Source: Candidatus Wallbacteria bacterium (GTDB taxonomy: Bacteria > Muiribacteriota > UBA6191 > JACPRK01). From it: a stretch of 64,000 nucleotides of DNA. The stretch lies in contig JACQZN010000031.1 of the NCBI GenBank assembly GCA_016213845.1, forward strand, positions 124,001 through 188,000, given 5' to 3'. The notes beneath the pieces were generated by a model. It had not been told where the DNA came from, did not search any database, and saw only the letters and a program-made list of their open reading frames with translations. Made by a program: the position numbers and the translations under genes. Below are positions 40,159-48,072 of this stretch, piece after piece (the first letter of the stretch is position 1; each line of letters starts with the position of its first letter).

Positions 40159-42341
40159 CGACTTGCCTCCGTCGCAGGCGGCGCCCCCGCCCAGGGTGCC
40201 GCCACCAGCGTACCATCCGTCGCCAGCCCTATGCCTGCCCCGAGCGACTGCAGGTGTTCGGAGCGTGAGGATTCGTGGCGTCTACCCGTACCGGGTTTTT
40301 CTAAAAACCCGGTACGGGTAGACGCCACGGATTTCCCGGGCGGAACAGCGGGCGCCTTCCCGGCCGCCCGGAGAGCGTCGGCGAGGCCGCGAGCAATGGC
40401 GATCGCAGTGCCGGATGGGTTGGCGGCGTCGGCCGCAGAGAGGTTCAAGAGCACGGCGGTTCCGCCGGTATTGCTCAGGACGTACTCGCCGGACTCGACC
40501 GGCTTGGCGCCGGAGGAGAGCAGCCCGGCGACGGCCACCGCAAGCGCCTTCCCCCTGGGACTCGCTGCATAGTGCTGGAGCGACGACACAGGCTCCTTCG
40601 ATGACCTGACCGCCAGGTAGAGGTCGTCGGCTTGCGCGTTGGAAGCGCGCACGCGCTCCGTGACGTCCGGATCGGAGCGCGGTCGGACCCGGCAGCCCGC
40701 AGCCGTCAGCGCCGTTGCGAGCGCAGGCTCCAGGCCTGCGGACGCCCCTGCCGCCGAGAAGTCGAGCCCGACCGAGAGGCCCCTGAGCGCGCCACCCAGA
40801 ACGGGCGTGAGCGCCAGGGTCAGCGGGGACGAGGCCGGGAGGCTGACGCGCTGCGTCACATATCCCGGCGCTTCCGCCAGGAGCCCCCCTGTGCCGGCGC
40901 GGGCGGCGTAGAGTCCGTCGTCCGTCGAGTAGATCGTGGCGGTCGCGCCGTGAAGGCTCAGCGAGGGGAGCGGGCGGCCCGTCGTCAGATCGAGGGCGGC
41001 GCCCCAGAGCCAGCGCGGGTCAGCCTTCGCTCCAGCCTGCAGGGGCGGCGACACGGCGCGCCCGCTCTCGAAGCGAGCACCCTGCGCCAGGGCGGCGGGT
41101 AACGCAAAGGCGACCCAGCCGGCGGTCGTCTGCCGAGAGACGCCCGAGGAACACTCGCGGATCATCGTCCCGTCGATCACGGAGCGCCCAAACCGATCTC
41201 GAGCCTCAACGCGAAGGAGCACTGCGGCGCCCAGGACGGCGCCCGGAGGCGGCCCCGCCGACACATGCAGCGTCGCAGCAGGCGCGCTCACGATGACGGA
41301 TCGCGCCTGCGCCGCCGAGGATCGCCCCCGGGCGTCCGTGCAGACCACCCGCAGCACGTGGGGGCCGGCGGTACGAAGCGGTACCACCGCTCGCAGCTCG
41401 CCGTCAGAAGCCAGCCCTACCCCCGCGAGCGCCACCCTACCGTCGAGCCAGACGTCCGCCCGCCCCCCCGGACTGCCTCCAAGGACCCGCCCTCTCACGA
41501 CCAGGTCCCTTCCGGTCAGGATCTCGCCCGGATAGGGCGCCGTGAGCGCGAGCTCGGGCCGCCCTGGAGTGAGGAAGTTCTGGATGGCCCGCCGGTAGAG
41601 CTGGGCGTGCGCCTGCGGAAACCGAGGATTGAGCGCATAGCGCTCGAAGAGGGCGATGGAGAGGTAGAAGGGCTCGCCCAGCACTGCCGGACGCGTGTTG
41701 TTGCGCAACACGGCGAAATTCGAGGGGAAGAGCTGATTCCTCGGCGAGCGGGTCAGCGGCCGCATGCGGGCCAGCAACAGCGCGCCAAGCTCTCCGCTGG
41801 CCGGGTCCTCCATCTTGAAGTAGACCTCGCTTCGATTGCGCCGCAAGAGGTCCCGCGGTGATTTCGCATCGGGTGTGGCGTTGTGGTGGAGGCTGACGAA
41901 GAGGTCCGCGTCGGCGCGCTCGGCGAGCACGGCTCGGGCCCGCAGCTCCTCCTTCAGGGGGGAGGGCTGCGCCAGCAGGTCGCCGTCCCCGACTCGCGTC
42001 ATCACGACCGTAGCGCCGTCCTCTTGCAGCATCCGCGCCAGCGCCCGGGCGACGGCCAGATTCATGTCGGCCTCGCGCGTTTGCCCGGGAGCCACCATGC
42101 CGGAGGCGCTGCCGCCGTGACCCGGGTCGAGCAGCACGACCCGCCCGCCGAGTGTCCCGGCAACCGACGAGGAGCTGACGAGCGCCAACGCAGCCCAGGT
42201 GAAGAGCGGCAGACGATGCAGATTCCTGCCAGCGCACCTGCTCCCGCCCCCCCCCCGTCGATCTCGCCCGGAACGGCTGTCCGGCGTCGAAGGCAGAGCG
42301 GGCTCCTGGTTCGAAGCAGCGACCTGGCTGACGAGCTTCAC
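40155..42341 (-). CDS. N-acetylmuramoyl-L-alanine amidase (Amidase_3) with long C-terminal region
   Basis: 728 residues from a GTG whose codon overlaps the preceding stop (GTGA). A basic N-terminus precedes a signal helix (about 44-62). The Amidase_3 zinc ligands are present: H75 (LLDPGHGGSASGM), E90 (TREADMNLAVARAL) and H152 (FVSLHHNATPD). The enzyme cuts the MurNAc-L-Ala amide bond of peptidoglycan in the periplasm. Residues about 270-480 look Ig-like and 500-680 look like a second alpha/beta region (LSVGLDFSAAGASAGLEPAL, VLLNLSAADAANPSGTAIAI). A perfect 27-bp palindrome at 40274-40329 is read through in frame and supplies residues near 671-690, so the C-terminal 55 residues may be a late addition. 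It sits at the end of a sugar operon. Confidence 0.85.
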   Translation of the reverse strand: MKLVSQVAASNQEPALPSTPDSRSGRDRRGGGGSRCAGRNLHRLPLFTWAALALVSSSSVAGTLGGRVVLLDPGHGGSASGMVAPGQTREADMNLAVARALARMLQEDGATVVMTRVGDGDLLAQPSPLKEELRARAVLAERADADLFVSLHHNATPDAKSPRDLLRRNRSEVYFKMEDPASGELGALLLARMRPLTRSPRNQLFPSNFAVLRNNTRPAVLGEPFYLSIALFERYALNPRFPQAHAQLYRRAIQNFLTPGRPELALTAPYPGEILTGRDLVVRGRVLGGSPGGRADVWLDGRVALAGVGLASDGELRAVVPLRTAGPHVLRVVCTDARGRSSAAQARSVIVSAPAATLHVSAGPPPGAVLGAAVLLRVEARDRFGRSVIDGTMIRECSSGVSRQTTAGWVAFALPAALAQGARFESGRAVSPPLQAGAKADPRWLWGAALDLTTGRPLPSLSLHGATATIYSTDDGLYAARAGTGGLLAEAPGYVTQRVSLPASSPLTLALTPVLGGALRGLSVGLDFSAAGASAGLEPALATALTAAGCRVRPRSDPDVTERVRASNAQADDLYLAVRSSKEPVSSLQHYAASPRGKALAVAVAGLLSSGAKPVESGEYVLSNTGGTAVLLNLSAADAANPSGTAIAIARGLADALRAAGKAPAVPPGKSVASTRTGFLEKPGTGRRHESSRSEHLQSLGAGIGLATDGTLVAAPWAGAPPATEASR
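40274..40329. repeat. Perfect 27-bp palindrome inside the amidase gene
   Basis: The arm CGTGGCGTCTACCCGTACCG plus GGTTTTT (40274-40300) is exactly complementary to 40303-40329, with a two-base loop. Flanking bases extend the pairing with one mismatch. Partial arms of the same sequence lie at 20644-20670 and 22707-22729, showing it is a dispersed family. Confidence 0.9.
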
Positions 42342-43456
42342 GACCGGGAGTAGAAGTCCCGGATGGCCAGAGCGACTCTCTCGAGCTCCTCGACGGTCAA
42401 CTCCGGGAACAGGGGCAGCGACAGGATCTGGCCCGCCAGCCGCTCGGAGACCGGGAAATCGCCCGGCTTGAACGCGCGCTCCGCGAAGGCCTCCTGCAGG
42501 TGCAGCGGCACGGGGTAGTGGATGAGAGCCTGGATGCCCCGGGACGCCAGATGGGCGACGAGCTCGTCACGGCGTGGGCAACGGGCGACGAGCTGGTGGT
42601 ACGTGTGGACACCGTACGCAGGCATCTCCGGCAGCTCGGCAGGCACTCCCGTGAGGGCGCCGTGGTACTTGCAAGCGAGCGTGCGCCGCTTGCCGATCCA
42701 GTTGTCCAGGCGGGTCAGTTTCACGCGCAGCATTGCGGCCTGAAGCTCATCGAGCCGGCTGTTGAACCCGGTGGTGGCATGGTAGTAGCGGCGGGTCTGG
42801 CCATAGTTGCGCAGGTGGCGGAGCCGCTGGGCCAGCGCGGCGTCATTGGTGATCACCAGTCCGGCGTCGCCATAGGCACCCAGGTTCTTGGACGGGTAGA
42901 AGCTGAAGCACCCCATCGCGCCGAAGGTGCCGACTGGGCGGCCCTTGTAGCGGGTTCCGTGGGCCTGGCAGGCGTCCTCAACCATCGCCAGCTCCCGCTT
43001 CGAACAGAGCGCCAGTAGCGGGTCCAGGTCGGCGGGGAATCCGTACAGGTGGACCGGAATGACGGCGCGTGTGCGCCCCGTGATGCGCGCCTCGACGGCC
43101 TGGCAGTCGAGGTTGGCGGTGACGGGATCGACGTCTGCGAAGACGGGCGTGGCACCGGCAGCGGTGACGGCGGTGGCGGTCGGAAACGCCGTGTTGTCGG
43201 GCACGATGACCTCGTCGCCGGGACCGATGTCGAGGGCGCGCAGCGCCAGGTGGATCGCGTCCGTCCCGTTGCCCACGCCGATGCCGTGCGCGGCGCCGTG
43301 GTAGGCGGCGAACTCGCTCTCGAACGCCTCCAGCTCCGGACCCAGGATGAACCAGCCGCTCGAGAAGACGCGCTCGACGGCAGCCTGGATCTCCTCGGCG
43401 ATCTCCCGGTACTGGCGCTTGAGATCGCTCTGTGGGATCTGCGGCGCGTCTGTCAC
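42338..43456 (-). CDS. DegT/DnrJ/EryC1/StrS sugar aminotransferase
   Basis: 372 residues. The PLP enzyme of the sugar-nucleotide aminotransferase family has its Schiff-base lysine at K190 in CFSFYPSKNLGAYGDAG, with D161 and Q164 of VEDACQAHGTRYKG stacking on PLP. The opening QSDLKRQYREIAEEIQAAVE and the late GFNSRLDELQAAMLRVKL are family landmarks. It transfers an amino group from glutamate to a keto-sugar nucleotide. Its start overlaps the epimerase-like gene by four bases and its stop overlaps the amidase start, so the genes are translationally coupled. The sugar product is unknown. Confidence 0.92.
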   Translation of the reverse strand: MTDAPQIPQSDLKRQYREIAEEIQAAVERVFSSGWFILGPELEAFESEFAAYHGAAHGIGVGNGTDAIHLALRALDIGPGDEVIVPDNTAFPTATAVTAAGATPVFADVDPVTANLDCQAVEARITGRTRAVIPVHLYGFPADLDPLLALCSKRELAMVEDACQAHGTRYKGRPVGTFGAMGCFSFYPSKNLGAYGDAGLVITNDAALAQRLRHLRNYGQTRRYYHATTGFNSRLDELQAAMLRVKLTRLDNWIGKRRTLACKYHGALTGVPAELPEMPAYGVHTYHQLVARCPRRDELVAHLASRGIQALIHYPVPLHLQEAFAERAFKPGDFPVSERLAGQILSLPLFPELTVEELERVALAIRDFYSRS

Positions 43457-44445
43457 CAGTAGTGCTCCTTATGCTTGCGGTAGAAGTGGACCGTGCGCCT
43501 CAGGCCATCGGCGAACTCGACCTTCGGCTGCCAGCCGGTTGCCCGGGTGAACTTGGAGAAGTCGGCGTAGTAGTCACCGATCTCGATCTTCTTCTTCTCC
43601 TCGGGGAACGCGATCTGCTTGAGACGGCCGGTTCCCGCAGCTTCCAGCACGGCGCGGGCGCTATCGCCGACGCTCACCGGCTTGCCGCTGCCGAGGTTGT
43701 AGATCTCGCCGTCCGTGGCGGGCTCGGCGCCGGCCACGAGCAGGGCCTCGACGACGTCGTCGACGTAGTTGAAGTCGCGCAGCTGCTCGCCCTCACCATA
43801 GATCGGGACCTCCTGGTCGTCGATGGCGAGGCGGACGAACCAGTTGAGGTAGCCCTGGCGCGAGTGGCGCATCTGATGGTGGGGACCGAAGACGTTGGTG
43901 AGCCGCAGCGAGACGGCCCGGATGCCGTAAACGTTGTTGTAGAGGATGTGATAGAGCTCGCCCGCCATGTTGTTGATGCCGTTGGTGTCCGTCGGACACA
44001 ACGGATGCTTTTCATCCACTGGCAGGTACTGGGCGCGTCCGTACTCGCCTCGGGTGCCGCTGAAGACGACCTTGACCGTCGGGTTGAACTTGCGGCAGGA
44101 CTCCAGGATGGAGAGCTGACTGCGGCAGTTGATCTCCAGGTCCGTGAAGGGGTCGGTCATGCTGTCGATGTGGCTGAGGGTGCCCGCGAGGTTGAACAGG
44201 TAGTCCTGGTTGCGGACGAGCCAGTTGGTGCTGGACTGATCGCGGACGTCGCTGATGTTGATCCGGATGCGGTCCTTGATGGCCTCGACGTTGAACAGGT
44301 TCCCGCCGTAGCCCTCGATGAGGCTGTCGACGACCGTGACCCAGGCACCGAAGCCCGCCAGGCGGGCGGCGAGATGGGAGCCGATGAAGCCGAGCCCGCC
44401 CGTGATGAGGCAGCGCGTGCCGCGGAATTTGTCTGCAAGGTCCAT
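43453..44445 (-). CDS. NAD-dependent epimerase/dehydratase family protein without Tyr-Lys pair
   Basis: 330 residues. The extended SDR fold has the NAD motif ITGGLGFIGSHLAARL (14-29), VVDSLIEGYGGNL, a terminal-substrate part SLRLTNVFGPHHQM and RDFNYVDDVVEALL. The usual catalytic Y-x3-K is replaced: PTDTNGINNMAGELYH has N155 and N159 in those positions. The active-site Ser/Thr area reads VVFSGTRGEYG. The protein may still act on a nucleotide sugar using other residues or may be non-catalytic. TATAGA at 44467-44462 (minus) is a likely -10 box close to the ATG. It lies between a methyltransferase and a DegT aminotransferase. Confidence 0.82.
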   Translation of the reverse strand: MDLADKFRGTRCLITGGLGFIGSHLAARLAGFGAWVTVVDSLIEGYGGNLFNVEAIKDRIRINISDVRDQSSTNWLVRNQDYLFNLAGTLSHIDSMTDPFTDLEINCRSQLSILESCRKFNPTVKVVFSGTRGEYGRAQYLPVDEKHPLCPTDTNGINNMAGELYHILYNNVYGIRAVSLRLTNVFGPHHQMRHSRQGYLNWFVRLAIDDQEVPIYGEGEQLRDFNYVDDVVEALLVAGAEPATDGEIYNLGSGKPVSVGDSARAVLEAAGTGRLKQIAFPEEKKKIEIGDYYADFSKFTRATGWQPKVEFADGLRRTVHFYRKHKEHYW

Positions 44446-44537
44446 GGTGAGCGGGGCAGACTCTATAGAGAAAATCCCGGGGATTCAATGGTGACCCGCG
44501 CGCCTGCGCCGGTTGTGCGCAGCTGACCCTCCCCGCG

Positions 44538-45278
44538 TCAGCGCTTGCGCGCCAGGCAGAAGACGGAGAGCCCGAATGGCAGGTCGAGGCTGTCGAGCAG
44601 CAGGTTCTCGACCCGCAGGATGGCGAGCAACGTCTGATTGACCAGCGGGCCGGGAAGTTCGACGTCGCTCTTCTCCGGGACCTCGCCCGGTACGGGGCGG
44701 CGGAGCTTGCGGACCAGCCAGGCGACGGGGAACAGAAAGCAGTTGCGGTAGGTGACGCGCACGGGCTCGAAACCGGCCGACGAGAGCAGCCTCACGAGCT
44801 CGGGCTTCGCGAAGCGCCGCCGCGTGTGGACGACGACGTCGTGCGTCCCGCGCATGCTCTCCAGTGCGGGCAGGTTCATCAGCAGCGCGCCGCCCGGCTT
44901 GAGGACGCGGTGGAACTCCTCCAGGGCCGGTGCCTCGTGGGCGGTGCGGTGATAGAGCACGTCGTTGCTGACGATGGCGTCGAAGCACTTGGGCGGCAAC
45001 GGGAGGCTCTCGACGCTGGCCCGGGCGACGCGCAGCAGTCCGCGCTGGCGGCAGTGGCGCATGGCATCCTCGGAGAGGTCGAGCCCCACCGTCCCCGGGT
45101 AGCCAGGTAGAAGCCGCGACATCAACCCGCCCGTCCCGCAGCCGGCGTCCAGCAGCCGGCAGCCGCTAGCGGCCGGGACGGCCGACGCCAGCCAGCGCTG
45201 GGTGAGCTCCCAGAGCCCCTGGTACCACCAGTGGGAGTCCTCGACCTCCCGGATGGTGTCGTATTCGCGGCGCTCCAC
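44538..45278 (-). CDS. SAM-dependent methyltransferase (class I)
   Basis: 246 residues. Motif I is CRLLDAGCGTGGLMSRLLPG and motif II VGLDLSEDAM. FDAIVSNDVLYHRTAHEAPA followed by EEFHRVLKPGGALLMNLPAL completes the Methyltransf_11-type core. The tail RNCFLFPVAWLVRKLRRP, then LLLDSLDLPFGLSVFCLARK, is like that of glycan-associated methyltransferases. Its position 13 bases from the glycosyltransferase suggests a lipid-linked sugar or polyprenyl intermediate as substrate (inference). A 92-base gap separates it from the epimerase-like gene. Confidence 0.88.
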   Translation of the reverse strand: MERREYDTIREVEDSHWWYQGLWELTQRWLASAVPAASGCRLLDAGCGTGGLMSRLLPGYPGTVGLDLSEDAMRHCRQRGLLRVARASVESLPLPPKCFDAIVSNDVLYHRTAHEAPALEEFHRVLKPGGALLMNLPALESMRGTHDVVVHTRRRFAKPELVRLLSSAGFEPVRVTYRNCFLFPVAWLVRKLRRPVPGEVPEKSDVELPGPLVNQTLLAILRVENLLLDSLDLPFGLSVFCLARKR

Positions 45279-45291
45279 GGGGGGCTGCCGC

Positions 45292-46062
45292 CTACGGCCT
45301 GCGCTCGGAGCCTGCGGCCCCCTGGGAGGCCAGGTGCTCCTTGCGCACGACCAGCTTCCACCAGAGACCCACCAGGTTCACGGCGACCGTGAAGAGGCGT
45401 TTGAAGTTGAAGAACTGGGACCGGCCGTAAGCGCGGTGGAAGTGGTGCACGGGCACCTCCGCGAATCGGGCGGGCAGGTCGTGGAGCTTCTTGATCATCT
45501 CCACGCAGATGATGCCGCTGTCGTACTCGAGGTGGATGCGCTCCATGACTTTCCGCCGGATGAGCCGGAAATCGCAGTCGACGTCGCGCAGGCCGAACCC
45601 GAAGGCCAGCTTCATGATGTGGTGGTAGATGCGGCCGATCACGATGCGGTGGAGCGGGTCGTGACGCTCGATCTTGTAGCCGTTCACGACATCTATCTGG
45701 GGTCCGAGCTCCTCGAGCAGGTCCCGCATCTCCGTGACGTCGTACTGCATGTCGCCATCGGTGTAGAAGACGAGCTCCTTGGTCGCGCTGGCGAACCCGC
45801 TGCGCAGCGCGCCGCCATAACCGCGGTTCCTCTCGTGGTAGACGAGGCGCAGCTTTGGGTAGAGCCGCGTCAGCTCTTCGAGCAGCGCCCGCGCGTGGTC
45901 GGTGGAGCCGTCATCGACGACGATGATCTCGTAGTCGTCCGTGACCTGCCGGAGCGTCAAGTCCATCAGTGCGACCATGCTGGCGATCGTGCCCCCGTCG
46001 TTGTAGCAGGGAAAGAAGGCCGAAATCGACGGCGCGTCGGGCAAGCGGGCTGCAGCTGGCAT
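45292..46062 (-). CDS. Family 2 glycosyltransferase (polyprenol-phosphate sugar synthase-like)
   Basis: 256 residues from ATG 46062; the frame runs on to 46113, but that upstream part is encoded by the palindromic repeat. The GT-A nucleotide-binding aspartates are D50-D51 (EIIVVDDGSTDHA) and the DxD is D102-x-D104 (FYTDGDMQYDVTEM). FFPCYNDGGTIASMVALMDL and RNRGYGGALRSGFASA are typical of dolichyl/undecaprenyl-phosphate mannose or glucose transferases. DVDCDFRLIRRKVMERI also fits. It would make a lipid-linked monosaccharide at the inner membrane. It heads the minus-strand sugar operon. Confidence 0.9.
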   Translation of the reverse strand: MPAAARLPDAPSISAFFPCYNDGGTIASMVALMDLTLRQVTDDYEIIVVDDGSTDHARALLEELTRLYPKLRLVYHERNRGYGGALRSGFASATKELVFYTDGDMQYDVTEMRDLLEELGPQIDVVNGYKIERHDPLHRIVIGRIYHHIMKLAFGFGLRDVDCDFRLIRRKVMERIHLEYDSGIICVEMIKKLHDLPARFAEVPVHHFHRAYGRSQFFNFKRLFTVAVNLVGLWWKLVVRKEHLASQGAAGSERRP

Positions 46063-46088
46063 AGGCAGTCGCCATCTTATCATCCAGA

Positions 46089-46161
46089 GAAAACCGGAAA
46101 ACCGGGGACACACGACCTATTTTTTCAAAATAGGTCGTGTGTCCCCGGTTTTCCGGTTTTC
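46089..46161. repeat. Perfect 35-bp palindrome with three-base loop
   Basis: The arm 46089-46123 (GAAAACCGGAAAACCGGGGA then CACACGACCTATTTT) is the exact complement of 46127-46161 around TTC. The last base is the first base of the J-domain gene's stop codon. Similar ggggacacacgaccta-type hairpins are known from environmental genomes as REP/RAYT-like or MITE-like repeats. Confidence 0.9.
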
Positions 46162-46583
46162 TACTTGGGGCGCTTCAGGTGGATCTCGAGCTTCTGGTAG
46201 GACTCGTTCAGGAGCGCGGTGAGCTTGGTGGCGGACTCACGCTTCTTGGGCTCGTTGGCGAAGCGGTCCGGGTGGTATTTCTTCATCAAGCGTTTCCAGG
46301 CTTCGCGGACCGTCTTGAGATCGGAGCCCGGCGGGCAGTCGAGATTGGCGTAGGCGCGCGCTATCTCGTCGGGCGGGCCTGCGGCAGGATGCGCGCGGTG
46401 GTGGCCGGAGCGCTGGCGGGTCTCCTGGGCCTGGCGGGCCTTGGCTGCCTGATACCAGGCCTCGTCGTCCATCGCCGCGCCGTCTTCAGAGAGCGGGTCG
46501 TCGCCGCCGGGGAAGCGAAGCCTGTCCACCTTGTCGTGGAGCTGGCTCTTCAGAATGCGTTTCGCCCTGTCGAGGATGCCCAT
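46161..46583 (-). CDS. J-domain protein
   Basis: 140 residues. The C-terminal half is a J domain with an intact HPD motif (104-106): REAWKRLMKKYHPDRFANEP, preceded by RAYANLDCPPGSDLKTV. The N-terminal part (about 1-70) is charged with a low-complexity His/Ala stretch. The J domain would stimulate ATP hydrolysis by a DnaK-type chaperone; there is no zinc-finger or DnaJ C-terminal domain. A -10-like TATATT lies about 30 bases upstream on the minus strand. The stop codon abuts the palindromic repeat. Confidence 0.88.
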   Translation of the reverse strand: MGILDRAKRILKSQLHDKVDRLRFPGGDDPLSEDGAAMDDEAWYQAAKARQAQETRQRSGHHRAHPAAGPPDEIARAYANLDCPPGSDLKTVREAWKRLMKKYHPDRFANEPKKRESATKLTALLNESYQKLEIHLKRPK

Positions 46584-46620
46584 TGCCGCCGGCTGCTCCC
46601 GAGCGAAATATAAGCGCGAG

Positions 46621-47700
46621 TCACCCGACTGTCAACGCGCCCGGGGTACCCGCGGCGGGGCGGCCCTCTCGCCGGATCCAGGCGAGCGGCAGCCCCAGCA
46701 GAAGCCAGCCGGCTGCCGCTGGCGGACCCGCGTGGCCCAGGCCACAGCCGCCCGACGAAGCGGCCGGAGCCGTCGCCGAGAGGACCTGTACCGTGAGCCG
46801 GTCCTCGTCGGAGGACTGGCCGTCGGCGGCGGAGAATCTCAAGTCGTAAAAGCCGGGCACCGGCGGGACGAAGCTCGGGCTGGCGGTATGGCGATCGGTC
46901 AGGGCGAGCTCGGAGACGGGGCCGCTCTCATAGGTCCAGCGCAAGGTCACGCTTCCCGCCCCCCTGGGCGCCAGGACCCGGCCCGAAAGCGTCACCTTCC
47001 GTCCGGCGATGCCCGTCACATCCGGGCCGGCCTCGACGGCCGGCGTGGCCGGCGGCCGGTCGAGCACGATCACGGTCACGGACACGGGCAGGCTGGCCGC
47101 CGCACCATCAGCGACCACGAGCTGCAAGGTGACGAAGCCGGGGTCGAAGGACCGAAAGCTGACTCGTGACGTATCCGCGCCCGCCAGCTCGACAGCGTTG
47201 CCGAAAACGCGCGTCCACGCGTACGTGAGCGCCACGCCGGAGGGGGAGGTGCTGCCTGAGCCGTCGATGGTGACTCTCTGGCCCGCGTTCACGGTCCCGG
47301 GGGCTCGCGCAATGGCAACGGGCCTCTGGACTGCAGTCTGTCCCGTCGCGCGAACGCGTGCTGCGTCGGAAGCCGCCACGGCGCCATCGTCCACGGTGAG
47401 CTCGACGAAGTAGTCTCCCGCCGCATCAGTCGTGAAAGATGCCAGCGGAGTCTCTGCGCCAAAGAGCACGGCCCGGCTGGCAACCGGCAGTCCGGCGAAC
47501 CGCCACCGGTAGGAGAGCGGCTGCCCCTCGGGGTCGAAGCTGGACCGGCCGTCGAGAAGCACGGAGGTTCCGGTGGCAACCGATCGGTCGGAGCCCGCCA
47601 CTGCCGTCGGTGGCTGGTTCACCTGGGCCCAGACGGCGCACGCCGCGACGGCGGTCACGGCCAGGAGGAGGCCAGCCGGCGGGAGAGAATGCCGAGCCAT
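46621..47700 (-). CDS. Secreted PKD-domain protein with Cys-containing C-terminal sorting tail
   Basis: 359 residues from ATG 47700 (MARHSLPPAGLLLAVTAVAA signal); the longer frame to 47811 lacks a better start. Three PKD or Ig-like modules follow: SVLLDGRSSFDPEGQPLSYR, TIDGSGSTSPSGVALTYAW and KVTLSGRVLAPRGAGSVTLR. The end carries a sorting-type tail: SSGGCGLGHAGPP, a hydrophobic AAAGWLLLGLPLAW and a basic IRREGRP, close to JDVT- or MYXO-CTERM style signals. It would be handled by a membrane sortase-like protease and displayed at the surface (inference). A similar tail is on the 1938-residue propeller protein. Confidence 0.8.
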   Translation of the reverse strand: MARHSLPPAGLLLAVTAVAACAVWAQVNQPPTAVAGSDRSVATGTSVLLDGRSSFDPEGQPLSYRWRFAGLPVASRAVLFGAETPLASFTTDAAGDYFVELTVDDGAVAASDAARVRATGQTAVQRPVAIARAPGTVNAGQRVTIDGSGSTSPSGVALTYAWTRVFGNAVELAGADTSRVSFRSFDPGFVTLQLVVADGAAASLPVSVTVIVLDRPPATPAVEAGPDVTGIAGRKVTLSGRVLAPRGAGSVTLRWTYESGPVSELALTDRHTASPSFVPPVPGFYDLRFSAADGQSSDEDRLTVQVLSATAPAASSGGCGLGHAGPPAAAGWLLLGLPLAWIRREGRPAAGTPGALTVG

Positions 47701-47990
47701 CGGCGCGCGCGCGATCATGCCGTACGGATCTTCGACACCCGGGCCGTCCAGCATGAATCGCCCCGTCGCCAGCCGCCCGTTGTGACCCCGGAGGGTACAT
47801 GACCCAACCACGCGCCCCCGGAGAGCACATTCGCGGGTTCATGCCGCACTGCGTCATCCGGGACTGCGGTCACCGGAGCTAGCTCGGAACCCCATGGGCC
47901 GTGGTGGAAGTCCCCGGACCGCGCGAAATGAGTGAGTGATTGTGTACTCGCTTCTGAAGCCGATCCCGGCTGTCGGCCCTGCCCGAAAGC

Positions 47991-48004
47991 GTGCCCTAGG
48001 GCAC
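47991..48004. promoter_or_regulatory. Perfect 14-bp palindrome, possible operator
   Basis: GTGCCCTAGGGCAC is a perfect dyad located 15 bases before the sigma-54-like element and 69 bases before the first start codon of the operon. It does not match FNR/CRP or NarL consensus forms. Confidence 0.4.
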
Positions 48005-48018
48005 ATTTCGCGTCGGCC

Positions 48019-48034
48019 TGGTATGACGCTTGCG
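48019..48034 (+). promoter_or_regulatory. Candidate sigma-54 (-24/-12) promoter of the respiratory operon
   Basis: TGGTATGACGCTTGCG fits the form TGGYRYR-N4-TTGC, with GG and GC separated by exactly ten bases. The predicted start of transcription is about 48045, giving a leader near 28 bases before ATG 48073. No enhancer-binding activator gene is visible in the window. Confidence 0.5.
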
Positions 48035-48072
48035 AACGGCCACCCGTGCGCGACGACCACTCCCGTCTTCCC

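Larger units (their letters stand above)
47701..48072. other. Regulatory spacer upstream of the respiratory operon
   Basis: 372 bases between divergent genes with no convincing coding frame. It holds the perfect palindrome at 47991-48004 and a sigma-54-like element at 48019-48034. The left half (47701-47930) shows nothing further recognisable. Confidence 0.55.

Noticed and set aside
42290..42330. GGTTCGAA T-loop-like sequence suggesting a tRNA
   Set aside because: No acceptor stem or other tRNA arms could be matched around it, and it lies in the amidase coding region.
46063..46113. N-terminal extension of the glycosyltransferase (MCPRFSGF...)
   Set aside because: It is encoded by the palindromic repeat and is not needed for the domain.
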